The translations under genes and the position numbers were made by a program. Of a DNA stretch of 64,000 bases, positions 51,601-58,878 are shown piece by piece; position 1 is the stretch's first letter; the number at the start of each line of letters is the position of its first letter. The stretch comes from Apoda limacodes. Lineage: Eukaryota; Arthropoda; Insecta; Lepidoptera; Limacodidae. Location of the stretch: NCBI GenBank assembly GCA_946406115.1, contig OX291542.1:4922959-4986958 (forward strand), written 5' to 3'. A model generated the notes under the pieces. That model was not told where the DNA came from. It ran no database searches and was given only the letters and a program-made list of their open reading frames with translations.

Positions 51601-52106
51601 GACGGACGGACGGACGGACATGGCGAAACTATAAGGGTTCCTTGTTGACTACGGAACCCTAAAAAGCGGACCTACACATTATGTGTGTGTGTTTCCAGCT
51701 ACTGATAATCCCATTGGGAAATAAAGACCATTACTTCATACACATATACTATGAGTACTAGTATTTCGAAATCATAAGTTCTGTAAGAAAACTTACCTCC
51801 ACCAGGATTATCACACATATTTTCCAAAAAGAGATAACATAAATTATCAAAATCTTTATACTCCGCAGTACCATTCGATACAATCCTCACACCGCACACG
51901 TTCGTCATATTAGCGTTACATACAATAACTCTATTAGTACTATTACACAAATCCTGTACATGTTTGTATTGTAAATGGGAGTCTGGGGTAAAGATAGTTA
52001 CATTAAGTTTCGGTAGCTCAACATAGATGGCGTTAATTTCAAAATGTTTACATAATAGAAACTCTAACGAAATTAAAAACGCGTATAAGTCGAACAGTTT
52101 AAACAT
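39666..52106 (-). CDS. Secreted Kazal-like cysteine-rich protein, exons 1 and 2 of an incomplete model
   Basis: Exon 1 is 52106-51797 (103 codons plus one base) ending at a GTAAGT donor. Exon 2 is 39875-39666, after TTTCTTTCAG and ending at another GTAAGT donor. The phases agree (G|AG gives Glu) and the joined frame is open. The protein starts with a hydrophobic signal-like segment (MFKLFDLYAFLISLEFLLCK). Exon 1 then gives C-x8-C-x7-C-G, FDNLC and ENMC. Exon 2 gives ICPGYCTDVYLPICICVN, then FLNHCLGDMYYC. Both match the Kazal pattern (P-x-C, N-x-C, C), so two Kazal-like domains, each with altered spacing. Such proteins inhibit serine proteases or are secreted peptides. N-linked sites (NST, NMT, NGT) are present. 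Exon 2 ends in mid-codon, so a further exon lies to the left. The intron is about 11.9 kb and full of transposons. Confidence 0.65.
39935..41055 (-). mobile_element. Unclassified inverted-repeat transposon with decayed gene
   Basis: The ends are diverged inverted repeats. Left, 39940-40075: TTCCTGTATTACCGATCAAT, GACCCATAG, then ATCTTGAAGTGGCGG. Right, 41055-40920 on the minus strand: TTCCTGTATCATTAATCGAT, GACCCTATGG, then ATCTTCAGGTCCACC. Between them on the minus strand is a decayed gene: KYPSVKDLCEIIAVNIKK, NKASIPKISHQQVV, SPRKLFEIATYKS and NYREMYIGSVDKV. I recall this block order from uncharacterised multi-copy proteins in several insects and other animals, but not a class name. The element lies in intron 1 of the Kazal-like gene. 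Confidence 0.5.
41056..41595. repeat. Gap with a degraded dispersed repeat
   Basis: At 41470-41595 is a piece with AACTGAATGACTGATATATG, AACGCACAGCCCAAAGTAAT and TGGGTCTC, also seen at 22240-22320. The rest is unremarkable. Confidence 0.45.
41592..41945. mobile_element. hAT-type MITE, copy A
   Basis: The element spans 41600-41937: CAGCGTTGCCAGACGTCCCG at the left and, read inward from the right, CAGCGGTGTTAGA. The flanking octamers ACAAAGGG (41592-41599) and ACTAAGGG (41938-41945) match at seven of eight bases. The interior has CCCGATTTT and CCCGCTTTC blocks. A related, interrupted copy lies inverted at 46023-46660. Confidence 0.75.
41946..42369. other. AT-rich gap
   Basis: No recognised features. 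Confidence 0.35.
42370..42700. repeat. Degenerate tandem repeat around a CACACA...CGTCGGGATATT motif
   Basis: Five related blocks start near 42379, 42423, 42523, 42561 and 42614, with text such as ACACACGATAAACGTCGGG, ACACACGCTAAACGTCAGGA and TATTGCAATGATT. TTTATTTTATGGCAAAATGT follows some of them. Spacing is irregular, so this is an old, decayed array. Confidence 0.6.
42701..44045. other. Gap with one repeat scrap
   Basis: A scrap at 43340-43440 (GAAATCATTCCCTAGAGGTT, TAAAATAGGACATGGAAAT) resembles the block at 22480-22540. No genes. Confidence 0.4.
44050..44345. repeat. Minisatellite, 21 and 24 bp units in 45-bp higher-order copies
   Basis: Units are GTAGTCCCAGCTGCCGCTTT plus T (21) and a 24-base variant beginning GTAGTCGCACGAGCTATTGC. 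They alternate as a 45-bp pair, best preserved at 44176-44310. All units are multiples of three, so two strands stay open: the plus frame reads FVVPAAAFVVARAIA and the minus frame reads SSCDYKSGSWDYESN. No gene structure around it supports either as real. Confidence 0.8.
44346..45078. other. Gap
   Basis: An AT dinucleotide tract sits at 44738-44760. No genes or known elements recognised. Confidence 0.35.
45079..45934 (+). mobile_element. Mariner-like element with internally deleted transposase
   Basis: Ends: GAGGAGCGATCAAAAAGATT at 45079 and, read inward from 45934, GAGGAGCGATCAAAAAGTTT. The transposase reads EICIVIKYFVLKKMSTKDIF (helix-turn-helix), a stop, then IRYIAESLKISFGSVQLILS and VSARWVLRMLTDVQKE. 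It jumps to FQLMEHLPYSPDLAPSDFYL, FPKLKEQIRG and FFETQEQDFF. The SPDLAPSD motif with the last Asp is kept, while the catalytic core between QKE and FQL is deleted. The best match is the mariner (DD34D, SETMAR-like) group. It is in the large intron of the Kazal-like gene. Confidence 0.83.
46023..46660. mobile_element. hAT-type MITE, copy B, inverted and interrupted
   Basis: Starts CAGCGTTGCCAGATTTTTTT and ends TCGGGACGTCTGGCAACGCC, the inverse of copy A at 41600. It is interrupted at about 46278-46550 by other sequence that begins AATCAAAATCAAAAAAGTTT, probably the 3' end of a LINE or SINE in minus orientation. No matching octamers flank this copy. Confidence 0.7.
46930..47910 (-). mobile_element. 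Jockey LINE fragment with the catalytic core deleted
   Basis: Minus-strand text starts near 47880 with decayed linker, then ADLLDSLIASNSNINNEG and CGKTMPEISITQWEVRRAL (same family as 1-545). It then jumps directly to FNPIKTQVCAFTAYKIPF, LETKVKLASKKPGVLNRAKL, DFASLFVFYRLYN and the C-terminal HKQCGLRGTYSRE. The whole palm region with YADD is missing between VRRAL and FNPIK. Confidence 0.82.
47911..48339. other. AT-rich gap
   Basis: No genes. A short CG patch lies at 48255-48290. Confidence 0.35.
48340..49935. repeat. Three diverged tandem copies of a 0.48-0.6 kb unit
   Basis: Copy starts near 48353, 48831 and 49427. The second and third begin CGCATGACGTCAGCGCTATG and CGCATGACGTCAGTGCTAAG, followed by TCAATCT, TATCGTAACTAAATGATTAC and ACACAAAATATCC. 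Copies 2 and 3 also share TATGCACTTAATTTGGATTT (with ATATGG in the third) and CTTTATTGGT. The first copy is shorter and more diverged. The function is unknown; it may be a satellite seed or a decayed element cluster. Confidence 0.75.
49936..51099. repeat. Gap with an inverted scrap of the AGGGTTCCG family
   Basis: At 50960-51095 GGCAAAAAACTCACGTTTGT, GGTATGGGAGCCCCCC and TAAAGTGAATATATAACTAA are related to the spacer repeat at 37570-37745. Elsewhere nothing is recognised. Confidence 0.5.
51100..51665 (+). repeat. Long dispersed repeat, copy B (AGGGTTCCG family end)
   Basis: Same layout as 31986-32580: GTTTTACAGATGTACCTACT through ACTTAGTACTT-like blocks, GATGGGGTAGACGAG and a GACGGACGGACGGACGGAC run to CCTTGTTGACTACGGAACCC. 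It lies directly beside exon 1 of the Kazal-like gene. Confidence 0.8.
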
Positions 52107-52256
52107 TTTGACTTTATCTTTTCTAATTAAGCCTGAAAAGTGCCATAAAATCGTAATGACTAATTATTGAAATACGCACATGATTAATTGCTTGTGATAA
52201 AGTTTGAAATTGTAATGCAATAACTTCATCATTCGCCTTAAGGGGCTAACTGCGGC
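52107..52256. other. Upstream region of the Kazal-like gene
   Basis: About 150 bases between the start codon and the first MITE, AT-rich, likely 5' UTR and core promoter of the minus-strand gene. No distinct TATA box could be assigned. Confidence 0.35.
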
Positions 52257-52853
52257 TAAGGGGCCGTTTCAAGTATTACGTAAGCACTATAGGGGGGCGC
52301 GCGGGGGAGTCCTTGCTTTGCTTATTTTTGGTGACATGGGTGTGGGGGGGGGTCTAGATGGTGATTACGTCAGCTGTAGTAATTTAAGGTGCGTTCTATT
52401 GACGGCATTGAGAGCTATGACATCGCATAGGCATTGAAATCTTTTTGTTCCCCAAATGTAAAAAAGAATATGGCCGTTCAGTAATTCACAGCGCATCCAC
52501 TACTCTACCTCCCCACCATGTGCAGCCAATGCAATGAATGCGGTCCGAAGTGACGTCATAGCGCATTCATTTTTTGTCAACAGAACGATCGAATATGCGC
52601 ATAGACGGCATTGAGCACATTCAATGCGTGTAATGCTTGTCAACAAAACGCCCCTTAACGTTTTTACACATATGACAACCCACATCGTAATATTACTTAA
52701 GATTATAATATTAGTACTTTACTCTTTGTTAAAAACGGAAACCAGAGAAAACATTAAAAGAAAAATGCATATAAAAATGTTTATTTGGGGGGGGGGGGGG
52801 GGGGGTAAATGATTGTAATAAATCTGCATACGTAATACTTGAATGGCCCCTAA
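52257..52853. mobile_element. MITE with TAA duplication, carrying a nested MITE
   Basis: The element spans 52260-52850. Left end GGGGCCGTTTCAAGTATTAC; right end, read inward, GGGGCCATTCAAGTATTACG. TAA lies on both sides (52257-52259 and 52851-52853), a Harbinger-like 3-bp duplication. The interior has G-rich tracts, including a run of 19 G at 52787-52805, and a complete TTAA MITE. Confidence 0.7.
52384..52658. mobile_element. Complete TTAA-type MITE, nested
   Basis: The element spans 52388-52654 between two TTAA sites (52384-52387 and 52655-52658). Ends: GGTGCGTTCTATTGAC and, read inward from the right, GGGGCGTTTTGTTGAC, matching at 13 of 16 positions. A second, partial copy abuts the long repeat at 32581. 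It fits a piggyBac-related non-autonomous element. Confidence 0.78.
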
Positions 52854-53054
52854 CAAGCGCCGCCACTTGATATTCTTTAATAAGGTACTCTTCATACAAA
52901 GAATATTTCAAAAATAAGCTTCGTAGAAATTGTTAAACTAACAATTCTAAAAATAGCTGGTGATTTGTTCAACAATTTCTAAAAGGCACATTATTTAAAT
53001 ATCCTTTGTGTGAAGAGTACCTCATTAAAAAATATCAAGTGGCAGCGCTTGTTA
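52851..53054. mobile_element. MITE with long terminal inverted repeats
   Basis: Left end TAACAAGCGCCGCCACTTGA, followed by AAGGTACTCTTCATAC. Right end, read inward, TAACAAGCGCTGCCACTTGA, then GAGGTACTCTTCACAC. The inverted repeats extend about 60 bp each. It abuts the preceding MITE, so the exact border and duplication are ambiguous. Confidence 0.78.
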
Positions 53055-53599
53055 GCCTCTTAACTACAGGAAGACTTGGAATTGAGGCTTCAAATTTCTT
53101 GAAGTAATTCTTTGTGTATACAAGATTATTTAGAGCACATCATATAATTAAATCAATAAACTTTGTGATATTACTAAAAAATATAAAACAATCAAAAGTA
53201 TCAAATTAATAATTCTAAGTATCATCGTTACTTGTATGAATGAATAGGCAAATCGAAAGAAGCAAGCAGCCGGTGCGGGCCACTGACCTCACCCCGTGCT
53301 AAACAAGCCCTAAACGTAGTAGGCAGGTACTTTAATACCTACCTGCCTAGAAAAATTTTCATAACCAACTTTTCCTTCATACTTTACCGGCTTAGGACGG
53401 TCAAAAATACGATAGGTAAAGTAAAATCCACTAATAGAGATTTAGGTAATTAAAGTTTACTTATCATAAATATTTAGGTACCTACCCATCGTATTTCTGG
53501 CGTATTTAAAAAGTTGAAATCATAATATTTAAAAAATTGAATACGGATTTAAAATAAGAAAAATAAACCAGTAAAATCACATTTGCATGTCCGTAAAAA
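53055..53599. other. Gap with a short perfect hairpin
   Basis: TAGGCAGGTA (53320-53329) and TACCTGCCTA (53340-53349) pair around a 10-base loop. No genes. Confidence 0.4.
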
Positions 53600-54000
53600 T
53601 TATGTGTATTTTAACAATTGCTTAAAATGACCACCTCCATTTTCCAAACACAACAAAGCACGACATCGCAAATTGTTTTTTATTTTACGTAGCACAGCTG
53701 TTCGTGATTTAACCACTGCAACAGCACTTACGATTTTGTCTTTTAATTTTTCAATTGGATTCACGTTTGTAAACAACCACAAATAAAAGTCTAGCGGGGT
53801 GAGATCTGGCGACCTTGCCGGCCATGATACGGGTCCACCGCGACCGATCCACCGTTTGCCGATCTACCTATTTGATAGGTTCGCACACACTTCACTGTAA
53901 TAGTGAGCTAGGGCTCCGTCGTGTTGAGGGTGCATGTCGGCTATATAGGACACTGGTACATCTTCCAACAATTCTGTCACTATCGAGGATACCTTTCCCA
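53600..54000 (-). pseudogene. Tc1/mariner-group transposase, C-terminal half, related to 30219-30880
   Basis: Minus-strand text: TELLEDVPVSYIADMHPQHD, GALAHYY, RWIGRGGPVSWPARSPDLTP, LDFYLWLFTNVNPIEKLKDK, RKIKNNLRCRALLC and GGGHFKQLL. Both acidic positions (QHDGA and PLDF) and the C-terminal RCRALC--NGGHF-LL block are present, so this copy keeps the tail lacking at 30.8 kb. A stop interrupts the middle (CANLSNR, stop). The 5' half is not found; GC-rich sequence at 54000-54165 lies upstream. Confidence 0.82.
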
Positions 54001-54480
54001 GTTAACGTACGTATGACATATGACGTAAGCGCGGCGCGACCGTGACCGACGTTTGAGAACGTTTTCGGACGACTGTTTGTTTGTTTTGGTTTTTGCAAAT
54101 GCACGGGCGCGCGGGTGTGCGAGGGGAGAGTGGTGGCCGGCCGGTAGAGACAATGCGGTGTGACAACGTCGCCAAGTTTTTAGGTAGGTACCTAATTTAT
54201 TTAGATAAGCGAAGCACCTAAAATACGCGTTGCCAATCTTCTTGCAAAAGTTCTATCTATGAGCATAAAATAGCTTGATACTTGTTTAAATGTTTTATTT
54301 ATTTTTTACGATTGTAATCATTTTTTATTTTTATTAATTATTGATATTTTGAGTTTGCCTAAACACAATGAGTTGGTTTTTATCGTTTTAGGCGATAACG
54401 TCAGTTTTTTTTTTCATAATTAAAATTTGTAATATGACCATTAAAAATAAAAGTACTTCTGATACTGAATCATATATGAC
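54001..54480. other. GC-rich patch then AT-rich gap
   Basis: 54010-54165 is notably GC-rich (GCGCGGCGCGACCGTGACCG, GGGCGCGCGGGTGTGCGAGG) and may be the 5' end of the transposase-bearing element. The rest is AT-rich with no features. Confidence 0.35.
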
Positions 54481-54627
54481 TATGATCTACTCAAACCGCT
54501 GTTAGCCCCTTAACTATACCTACTATGATCTACTCAAACCGCTGTTAACCCCTTAACTATACCTACTATGATCTACTTAAACCGCTGTTAGCCCCTTAAC
54601 TATACCTACTATGATCTACTCAAACCA
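54481..54627. repeat. 43-bp tandem repeat, about 3.4 copies
   Basis: TATGATCTACTCAAACCGCT recurs at 54481, 54524, 54567 and 54610, a constant 43-base period. GTTAGCCCCTTAACTATACC forms the second half of each unit. The copies differ at single bases only, so the array is recent. Confidence 0.9.
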
Positions 54628-55260
54628 TATGATGATTCAAGAATAAATTCAAGGTGATATAATTTGTTGTAATTCACAGAAATATATTACGACTAGTAGT
54701 TGTGGCTGTGAATTTGCGTAGACTTTTAAGGCTAGCACACACTTTTCGACACCCAACGAACCAGAATAAACGAATGCCTGCCGAATTATTTTAGCGATTA
54801 CCTTTGCTCAGTGCCAGCAGGTGTGCGGTTACATCATTTTGAACATATAATTCTAAAATTTGACTCGATCAGTGTGTCCGTTGCCGATGAGTGAATATTG
54901 CATGCGACGCAATACTGACACTATTAAAGAAAAATTATGATTTTTTTTGTTCGAGATAAGGTATTCTCGGTTAATATTAAGCTAAGATCAGTGAGCGAAA
55001 CCGCAGGGAGCAATATTCTTTTACGTCCGCAGCGGAGCAATGGAGTGACTTGATTTTTAGGATAGCTAGGGAAACATATGGACATAGGATATTTATTATA
55101 GCGCTTGAGATTTCCAACAGGAATAATTCTTCCGAGGTCAAACCACAGATCTCTACTTCTTCCCGTCGCATCGGAGTGACTTCATTTTTTGGCACATGGA
55201 TAACTAAGACATAAGAGGATACTTTTTATCCAGAGAGTTTCCAAGGTTAAATCATTGTCA
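54628..55260. repeat. Gap with a dispersed repeat
   Basis: 55000-55220 contains two AGCGGAGCAATGGAGTGACT and GTCGCATCGGAGTGACTTCA type blocks and ATATGGACATAGGATATTTA, related to the GACATAGGATACTTTTTATC repeats common in moths (Helitron or SINE related). An open minus-strand frame here is incidental. Confidence 0.5.
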
Positions 55261-55427
55261 CCTCAGTAGGTAGGTACTGTGACAGCTCCGCACTCGCGCC
55301 GGCTTACTTTCGCTTGCTGAGAGGTACTGGGGGCGTACCGCTACTCTAACCGCAGTAAAATTTGTGGATTCTTGTCGGTATGTGGGAATCAAAGATATTC
55401 CCGACCTGTTACAATACCCTACTGAGG
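55261..55427. mobile_element. Small MITE with CCTCAGTAGG ends
   Basis: Left CCTCAGTAGGTAGGTACTGT; right, read inward, CCTCAGTAGGGTATTGTAAC. About 167 bases, no coding content. Confidence 0.6.
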
Positions 55428-55539
55428 TAATATTGCTTGTAATAACCACCTTTCACCGATAGTACCTTTGCCGTTTTAACGTTATAAGAGGTGAGCCTAT
55501 CGACGTACAGGCACGAACTTTTACAATACCTACACGAAT

Positions 55540-55630
55540 TTTATATTTTTATTGTCCCTAGTGGGAATTTGATCCGGGACCTTCAACTTGGCAATCTAAC
55601 CCACTAGCACTGCAGCACTTTGGTCAGCCT
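55540..55630 (-). repeat. tRNA-related SINE fragment
   Basis: On the minus strand: GTGCTAGTGGGTTAGATTGC, then AAGGTCCCGGATCAAATTCC, a decayed A-box and B-box arrangement (compare GGTCCCGGGTTCGAATCC). Confidence 0.5.
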
Positions 55631-56863
55631 ATAATATATTTCAATAAAATATACAAATACAAGTATGATAATAGAATAGGTACTTTATTTCAACAATAGA
55701 AAAACAAAAACAACAGACTAACTAAAACACACATTACAAACGGTGCTCTTACATATATTTGTATTAACAAAACAAACCTATTGCATAATGATTCATCTTT
55801 GCGTGGTATAACACAACAAACATAAATTTTGACTGCAAACATATTTAAATCAAGTCAATCTTTTAAACATAGTTATACCTATTAAAAAAAAGACATTTAT
55901 TACTATTTTTAACTTATCCTGACTATCAAATTTTTGCACCACAACAGACACACAAGAATATAAGTATATATATTCTTTATTTTAGCGTCTAACACGCAGA
56001 GGTTAACATTTTAACCGACTACAAATTCTCAGAACCCAAGAACTCAAAAACCTCAAGAAATCAGAAACTCTACACTGGACTATGAATTAAGCGAAGTAAA
56101 ACGGGGAAAAAGATATAGTAATGGTTGGCCGAAGGAGTTGAAAAATTTAATGACGGCTTAATATAATTAACAAATAGAAGCTGTTAGAAATTAAACATGA
56201 AGGACATACTTCAGCAAATGGCATATAGGCAAAACTAGAAAGAAGAAATAAAAAATCTTTTATTTAACAAATAAGCAACACATTATAGGTACAACAAAAC
56301 ATTCAAAAATACAAAAAAAAAGGTTAGTTACTACAAGTTTTTTGTGTTGCATAATGCCAAAAAGGGTATCCACTCAGCATAAGCTGCGGCCAAAGCCACA
56401 ACACTGATTGTCAGTAAAGGACACTAAAAATCCTGTAATGGATGGATTAGTCAGATACTTACTCCCTGTATCTTTCCCTGACCTGATAAATACGATATAT
56501 CAAGTTAACAGAGTTTTATAATAGCGTTGTGAAATTTTTCTCAATACTGAATAATACATAGGTCTGCTATCTTTGGAACTTCATCACAGTAATTTAAAAA
56601 AAAAATTTGTTGAAAAATCAATGATTTTATACTAGACTTAAATTCACAGCTAACTAGAGCCGCCATATTAGACATTTCTTATTATCTCTCATACGAAGCA
56701 TATTTCAAAAATGTACTACTTAGAAATTGTAGCAATAGTCATAATCTATTTTTAAAGGTTTTGTATTGTATTGGGTTCACGATGGCTGTGGGTGTGGCCC
56801 TCAGATATTTATGTGGGTGTAAACATATTTGGATCATGAATATATTTATTTAACAATATATTT
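55631..56863. other. AT-rich gap
   Basis: No open frame, transposon protein or clear inverted repeat recognised across 1.2 kb. Confidence 0.4.
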
Positions 56864-57323
56864 AGGGCGGTTTAGCAGAAATTGTTAGCGGTTTGCGTTT
56901 CATGCTTTTGGTAGCAAAATCATAGCAGAATCTAATGTTGACTTTTAGCGTTTCGTCTGAGCGATTTTTCTACGAAATTTTGCTACCAAAATCCCATCTC
57001 GGGAGATGGGTATTTTGCGCTACTCTTTGACAGCTGTCAAATGTGAAAGTGAATCCTTGGAGAAAAAATGTTATAACGTTGTTTTTTTGTTAAAGAAAAG
57101 TTTACTTTCGCATATTAACTCTATATCTTTGGTATTATCTATAAAAAACATCAAAATAGAATACTGAAACATATACACACACGTAACTGTCAAAAAAAAA
57201 CGCGTTTCGTTTGAGCAATAATAGCGCCGCTGAAATTATCAGATGCGCTTAGACGGAACGGGTAGTTGGTGCTAAAATTAGGTTTTACTATTGAATTGCA
57301 ACGCGGCTCAGAAGGAACGCCCT
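56864..57323. mobile_element. Possible MITE with AGGGCG ends
   Basis: AGGGCGGTTTAGC at the left and, read inward from the right, AGGGCGTTCCTTCTG. There is an internal inverted pair, TTTTGGTAGCAAAAT near 56900 and ATTTTGCTACCAAAA near 56977. Weakly supported. Confidence 0.4.
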
Positions 57324-57342
57324 TATAGAAAAGTAATATAAG

Positions 57343-58274
57343 ATATTATCCAGCGGTCGTCAAACTGCGACCCGTTTTGAAGTCTGATGCGGCCCGCAAC
57401 CAATAACCTTATTTTATAGCGCCTAAATGAAATAACCTTGTTTAAATCATGAACTGAAAATTATTTTCCTAGTACCCATAATTAATTGTAACAAATACAT
57501 AAATGCGAATGTTTGTTTGTAATTGTTTGACGTCGCAATGTAACAAAAGCAACTAATTGACCCGATTTTTGGCACAAAGATACTGAATAGAAGGAATGTG
57601 GAACACAATAGGATACTTTTCTCCTGCTCAAAAATTTCTGCGGGAATATATTTTACTACAGCTAATATCGCGGGTCGCTATTCCATTACGTCTTAACGGA
57701 GAATTCGATGCTTTAACCATTGAAATAGATTTGATTTTTACTAAGAAAACTTGAAAAAACTTAAGAGAAATAGGTACATAAAATAATTTTTGTTCCGATC
57801 AACAGTTAGTAGGGGAACTGAAGGGGAATAACATTTTTAACAGTGAATTTTTCTATCACCTTACATCGGAGCATTTAGTAAACTAAAGTTTTGGCACCGA
57901 GATACTTATATGTTGGGTTCAGAAAAGGACTAGGAACACTTTTTTTCCCGATCGAAAGTTCCTACGGGAGTATTTTTTTCTCCAAGTGTTAGGCCACTGA
58001 CCTTTAAACTCTTCCTTTACTTAGAAAAGAAGAGAGCTGTTAACTGATTTAAAAGGCAGGTGTAGCTGGATCGAGTAATAAAGAAGGATAATTTTACCAA
58101 TGGAGTTTACGTAGGAATCGCATGGAAGTAATTAATACTGGAATTGAAAAAACCATATTAAATATTGCAAATGAATTTATAATAAACAGCAAGTAGGTAT
58201 GCGGCCCTAGGGGCTACCTCACACCGGCTTTATTGGCCCTTGACAAAAAAAGTTTGACGACCACTGTATTATAC
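57343..58274. mobile_element. hAT-type non-autonomous element
   Basis: The element spans 57351-58266. Ends: CAGCGGTCGTCAAACTGCGA and, read inward from the right, CAGTGGTCGTCAAACTTTTT, both close to the widespread hAT terminus CAGTGGTYCTCAAACTTTTT. Flanks ATATTATC and TATTATAC are similar but offset by an indel. The interior has two diverged blocks (57490-57660 and 57800-57980) with TTTTTGGCACAAAGATAC and TTTTGGCACCGAGATACTTA, dispersed-repeat material. No transposase text. Confidence 0.65.
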
Positions 58275-58878
58275 GGTCGGTTGCCAGTAAATCATTAAGT
58301 TAATTAGATCTGGTAAGACGCATAAGTATTACAATCCAGAGAGGCAATGCTGCCAGCATTTTGGGGGCACTGCCGCCGCAGGGACGTAATTTTTTAAATA
58401 TAGTTACGTTTATTTAATATATTTACTTTTAGTTTTAGAATTTCATATATAATTTATTTATTGTTTTTGGGTTAACAAAATATGACTAGTAATTATTAAT
58501 ATTATTAGTACATGCTTTAATTGTATAATGGTAACGAATTTTCGTTTTCCAAATTTTACAAATTCTTAACTTAAATATTTAATTTAATAATTATTATATT
58601 TTTTATATATTATGAATTTAATAATTGTATATTTATTGGTAGTATTTGACGAGATACTCTAGATTAATAATTATATTTGTAATACAATATTTTTTCTTAA
58701 ATTGACACTTCGATTTCACTAAAATACCAACAAAATTGTCTATTATCATCAAACGATAATTTTATCAGTCATATTTTTTTTTAATGGTTAAGTTGCAGGA
58801 ACAAATATATGTTTGTATTATATCTTAAACAACTGGTTTCAATCGGTAAAAAGCGTAAACTCTAAAAGCGGTAATAGT
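58275..58878. other. AT-rich 3' flank of the polyamine oxidase gene
   Basis: Very AT-rich, no features beyond being the likely 3' UTR side of the minus-strand gene. Confidence 0.4.

Noticed and set aside
53892..54104. Minus-strand open frame of 70 residues
   Set aside because: Out of frame with the transposase text in the same place, which is the real signal.
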